DNA of 8,092 nucleotides from SAR324 cluster bacterium (lineage in GTDB: Bacteria; SAR324; NAC60-12). Made by a program: the position numbers and the translations under genes. Each line of letters opens with the position of its first letter. The stretch's first letter is position 1. Positions 5,524 to 8,092 of this stretch are shown piece by piece. Where the stretch lies: the NCBI GenBank assembly GCA_022448705.1, contig JAKUUF010000061.1:1-8092 (forward strand), given 5' to 3'. The notes under the pieces are model-generated. The model saw only the letters and a program-made list of their open reading frames with translations, was not told where the DNA came from and searched no databases.

Positions 5524-6224
5524 ATTATTTGATTGGTGAAAATTTGACTGGCGGATACGGTGGTGCCGATATCATCAGGAACTGCAATGTTTCCGTTGGT
5601 AAAGGTGAAATTGCAGTTGTAGTAGGACCTAACGGGGCCGGAAAGTCCACTGCAATGAAAGCTCTGCTGGGTATGCTTAGTCTGCGTAAAGGCCGGGTAT
5701 TTCTTGATGGAAATGACATTACAGGTATGTCTCCACAAGAAAGAGTAAGTCACGGAATGGCATTTGTTCCACAGAATCAAAATGTGTTTGTCACATTAAC
5801 AGTTGAGGAAAATCTTGAAATGGGAGCCTACCTGAGGAGGGACGACATTACAGAAACCATGAATCAGGTTTTTGAACTGTTTCCTGTACTAAAGGAGAAA
5901 CGAAGACAATTAGCAGGCGAGCTATCCGGCGGACAGCGGCAGCAGGTAGCGGTAGGGCGTGCCTTGATGACCAGGCCATCTGTTCTGATGCTGGACGAAC
6001 CTACGGCTGGAGTTTCACCGATAGTTATGGATGAGCTGTTTGAACGCATTATTGAAGTGAAAAGGACAGGGATAGCGATCCTGATGGTTGAGCAAAATGC
6101 ACGTCAGGCCTTGAATATTGCTGACCAGGGATTTGTTCTTGTTACTGGTGAGAACCGTTTTACCGATACCGGGGAAGCTCTTTTGGCGAATGAGGAAGTC
6201 CGTAAATCTTTTTTAGGAGGATAA
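5520..6224 (+). CDS. livF: Branched-chain-amino-acid-type ABC importer, ATP-binding protein (LivF-like)
   Basis: The second ATPase, 234 residues, is the usual length for LivF. It has Walker A GPNGAGKST (36-44), Q-loop Q85 in FVPQN, signature LSGGQ (135-139), Walker B VLMLDE (155-160), D-loop AGVS, and VEQN (190-193) where most ABC ATPases have a His. Gln at that site is normal for LivF. It would pair with the LivG-like protein as an ATPase heterodimer beneath the two permeases. The ATG overlaps the upstream stop by 4 nt, and a strong Shine-Dalgarno GGGGGAGG (5502-5509) lies 10 nt before it. The gene ends 3 nt before the next start, so the operon is tightly packed. The symbol is by family; the transported solute is unknown. 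Confidence 0.88.
   Translation: MNYLIGENLTGGYGGADIIRNCNVSVGKGEIAVVVGPNGAGKSTAMKALLGMLSLRKGRVFLDGNDITGMSPQERVSHGMAFVPQNQNVFVTLTVEENLEMGAYLRRDDITETMNQVFELFPVLKEKRRQLAGELSGGQRQQVAVGRALMTRPSVLMLDEPTAGVSPIVMDELFERIIEVKRTGIAILMVEQNARQALNIADQGFVLVTGENRFTDTGEALLANEEVRKSFLGG
6215..6220 (+). promoter_or_regulatory. Shine-Dalgarno that fixes the TTG start of the LivH-like gene
   Basis: A full AGGAGG lies 7 nt upstream of TTG at 6228 and inside the end of the LivF-like gene. The first in-frame ATG is 53 codons further on, which would delete the first membrane segments, so TTG is the start. Confidence 0.8.
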
Positions 6225-6227
6225 CAA

Positions 6228-7250
6228 TTGGAAAATTCGATTGACCTGCTGAACGCTCTGGTACTGATTTCAAACTATGTTCTGATTCCATCACTGTCCT
6301 ATGGTTCTCAGCTGGCACTTGGTGCAGTTGGAGTAACGCTGGTTTTTGGCATTTTGCGTTTCGCCAATTTTGCGCATGGAGAATTGATGGGATTAGGCTG
6401 CACAGCCACAATCTTTTTCACCTGGTGGTTTCAGTCAATGGGTATTTCTCACAGTTTTTTCCCTACGGCACTATTTGCGATGCCTTTCGCGATGCTGATT
6501 ACAATTCTGCTTGTGCTGGCTATTGACAGATCAGTTTTCCGATTTTATCGTCTTAACAAGAGCCGGCCTGTGACTTTTGTAGTAGCATCTGTCGGTGTTA
6601 TGTTTATGCTTAACGGCCTGGTGCGTATGCTGATAGGAACAGACGAAATAATATTTCGTGATGGACAGAAGTTTTTAATCAAGGCAGGTCTGTTTAAGAA
6701 AATGACAGGGCTTAATGAAGGACTAGCTCTGAAGCAGACACAGGTATTGACAGTTGTTCTTGCTGTGGTCGCAGTGTTTCTGCTTTTCTTGTTTCTACAA
6801 CGTACACGTACCGGGAAAGCAATGCGCGCATATTCAGATAATGAGGACCTTGCACTGCTTTCAGGAATCAGCACCGAGCGCATAGTGATGGTTACATGGA
6901 TTATTGCAGCAAGCCTGGCAACTTTAGCAGGGGTATTGTACGGACTGGATAAAAGTTTTAAACCGATAGTTTATTTTCATTTACTGCTTCCAATTTTTGC
7001 CTCTGCAATTGTAGGAGGAATCGGCCATCCACTTGGCGCAATTTTAGGAGGATACATAGTGGCATTTTCTGAAATCACAGTGACATATGCCTTCAAAAAA
7101 TTCATCACATACATTGTTCCAGCCAACTTTGCACCAGAAGGCCTTGGGCAGCTATTGTCTACAGAATACAAATTTGCTGTGTCGTTTTTAATACTTGTTT
7201 TAGTATTGCTTGTGCGTCCGACAGGAATTTTTCGCGGGAGGGTTCTATGA
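6228..7250 (+). CDS. livH: Branched-chain-amino-acid-type ABC importer, permease (LivH-like)
   Basis: This integral inner-membrane permease of 340 residues forms half of the translocation path of the importer. Hydrophobic segments lie roughly at residues 8-20, 27-45, 80-100, 115-135, 172-190, 217-240, 250-283 and 315-330. Family marks include GVTLVFGILRFANFAHGELM (35-54), the cytoplasmic RTGKAMRAYSDN (194-205) and GGIGHPLGAILGG (263-275). Translation starts at TTG 6228. It is longer than E. coli LivH (308 residues), with extra sequence near 290-315 before the last helix, as in a subset of proteobacterial homologues. It starts 3 nt after the LivF-like stop and overlaps the LivM-like start by ATGA. 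The ligand need not be a branched-chain amino acid; amides, urea and other small solutes use this family too. Confidence 0.87.
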   Translation: MENSIDLLNALVLISNYVLIPSLSYGSQLALGAVGVTLVFGILRFANFAHGELMGLGCTATIFFTWWFQSMGISHSFFPTALFAMPFAMLITILLVLAIDRSVFRFYRLNKSRPVTFVVASVGVMFMLNGLVRMLIGTDEIIFRDGQKFLIKAGLFKKMTGLNEGLALKQTQVLTVVLAVVAVFLLFLFLQRTRTGKAMRAYSDNEDLALLSGISTERIVMVTWIIAASLATLAGVLYGLDKSFKPIVYFHLLLPIFASAIVGGIGHPLGAILGGYIVAFSEITVTYAFKKFITYIVPANFAPEGLGQLLSTEYKFAVSFLILVLVLLVRPTGIFRGRVL

Positions 7251-8092
7251 GCAATAAAAACAGGGCTTTTCTCAGTTTTTCCATCATGGGCATGATGCTG
7301 ATGATCGTAGGTTTTGGACAGTCATGGAATGTGGCTCTGGCAATATTCAACATGTGTTTGATTTCTGCTGTAATGTCAATGGGGCTCAACATGCAGTGGG
7401 GCTATGCAGGACTGTTTAATGCAGGAGTTATGGCGTCGACTGCAATAGGCGGACTGACTGCAGTACTTATTTCCTACTCACCTGTCATGAAGGCCTGGAC
7501 AGAAGGGGGAACATCATTAAGTGCAGCTTTTGTATCTCTGCTGATCACAATTGTAATGGGACTGCTGGTCTGGAAAAAAATCAAGAAAGGGCCAATTCGA
7601 ACATGGAGCATGACTGCTGTTGTACTTACAGGTTATGTGTTCATGCGAATCTACTATGATGAGGCTACAGTGGCAATAGAGGCTGTAGAGCCGGCCAAAA
7701 CAGGTTTTCTTGGAGGACTTGGCCTACCGATTATATTTTCATGGATTGCTGGTGGATTTGCCGCGGCCGGTTTGGCCTGGCTGGTGGGAAGAATTTCACT
7801 GGGCCTGCGTTCAGATTATTTTGCGATTGCCACATTAGGAATTTCAGAAATAATGATCTCAATTCTTAAAAATGAGGACTGGCTGTCACGCGGAGTAAAA
7901 AACGTTACAGGACTTGACAGACCTGTGCCATATGAAGTTGATCTGCAGAAGCAGGAATGGTTCATTAACCTGGTTAATTGGTTTTACAATACAGCAGAAG
8001 ACGGTAGTTCTATTAGCTCGGACATGCTTCGTGAACCAGTAATGCTGAGTGCAGGAGTTTATGTAAAGATCTGTTATTCAGGCCTGTTTTTG
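7247..8092 (+). CDS. livM: Branched-chain-amino-acid-type ABC importer, permease (LivM-like), truncated by window end
   Basis: This is the second permease of the importer. The frame is open from ATG 7247 to the window end (282 codons, no stop), so the C-terminus lies outside. GGGAGGG (7236-7242) precedes the start, which overlaps the LivH-like stop as ATGA. Visible are N-terminal hydrophobic segments (about 8-25 and 30-48), the conserved MGLNMQWGYAGLFNAGVMAS (45-64), further hydrophobic stretches near 92-109, 119-134 and 158-181, and the strongly conserved GLRSDYFAIATLGISEI (186-202) followed by NVTGLDRPVPYEVDLQ (219-234). Between the first conserved block and the LRSDYFAIATLG block is a long stretch with charged residues (about 82-157), larger than in many relatives. 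The symbol is by family; substrate unknown. Confidence 0.87.
   Translation, partial: MSNKNRAFLSFSIMGMMLMIVGFGQSWNVALAIFNMCLISAVMSMGLNMQWGYAGLFNAGVMASTAIGGLTAVLISYSPVMKAWTEGGTSLSAAFVSLLITIVMGLLVWKKIKKGPIRTWSMTAVVLTGYVFMRIYYDEATVAIEAVEPAKTGFLGGLGLPIIFSWIAGGFAAAGLAWLVGRISLGLRSDYFAIATLGISEIMISILKNEDWLSRGVKNVTGLDRPVPYEVDLQKQEWFINLVNWFYNTAEDGSSISSDMLREPVMLSAGVYVKICYSGLFL

Noticed and set aside
6545..6883. 112-codon minus-strand open frame
   Set aside because: Shadow of the LivH-like gene; Arg/Ser/Thr-rich antisense composition.

Overview
The window looks like a piece of an AT-leaning chromosome from a Gram-negative, respiring bacterium, probably proteobacterial in the broad sense. Two products carry export signals and one is a c-type cytochrome, which implies a periplasm. 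The branched-chain-amino-acid-type ABC genes resemble proteobacterial versions. Sequence alone does not fix the taxon. I see no tRNA, rRNA, insertion sequence, CRISPR array or phage gene.

Minus-strand half, 1-4464, in transcription order from right to left. An EF-G-like translation-factor paralogue (2386-4464) is followed by a 57-codon small gene with no recognised family (2070-2243). Next come a di-heme c-type cytochrome (934-1845) and a small exported His-rich DUF4399 protein (516-929), only 4 nt apart and probably one transcript. Last is the N-terminal third to half of a nitrile hydratase alpha subunit (266 down to base 1), cut by the window edge.

Plus-strand half, 4738-8092. This is a compact operon for a Liv-type ABC importer: LivG-like ATPase, LivF-like ATPase, LivH-like permease and LivM-like permease, the last truncated by the window end. 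Junctions are ATGA overlaps or a 3-nt gap, with good Shine-Dalgarno sequences at the internal starts. The substrate-binding protein is not in the window. The operon diverges from the EF-G-like gene across a 273-nt AT-rich region that holds a strong candidate promoter for the EF-G-like gene (TTGACA, 17 nt, GATTAT) and a weaker one for the transporter.

How the genes fit together: the ABC importer would take up an amino acid, amide, urea-like or other small nitrogenous solute. Nitrile hydratase turns nitriles into amides, so a shared nitrogen-scavenging theme is possible, but the genes are divergent and separated by unrelated ones, so this is only inference. The cytochrome and DUF4399 protein form a separate periplasmic redox or metal-related pair.

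The most interesting single observation is that the EF-G-like protein is full length and open but has lost hallmark nucleotide-binding residues: P-loop Lys to Asn, NKxD to NVLD, and DTPG to DAPG. It may be a pseudo-GTPase or an atypical one. The second is the unannotated 57-residue gene next to it.
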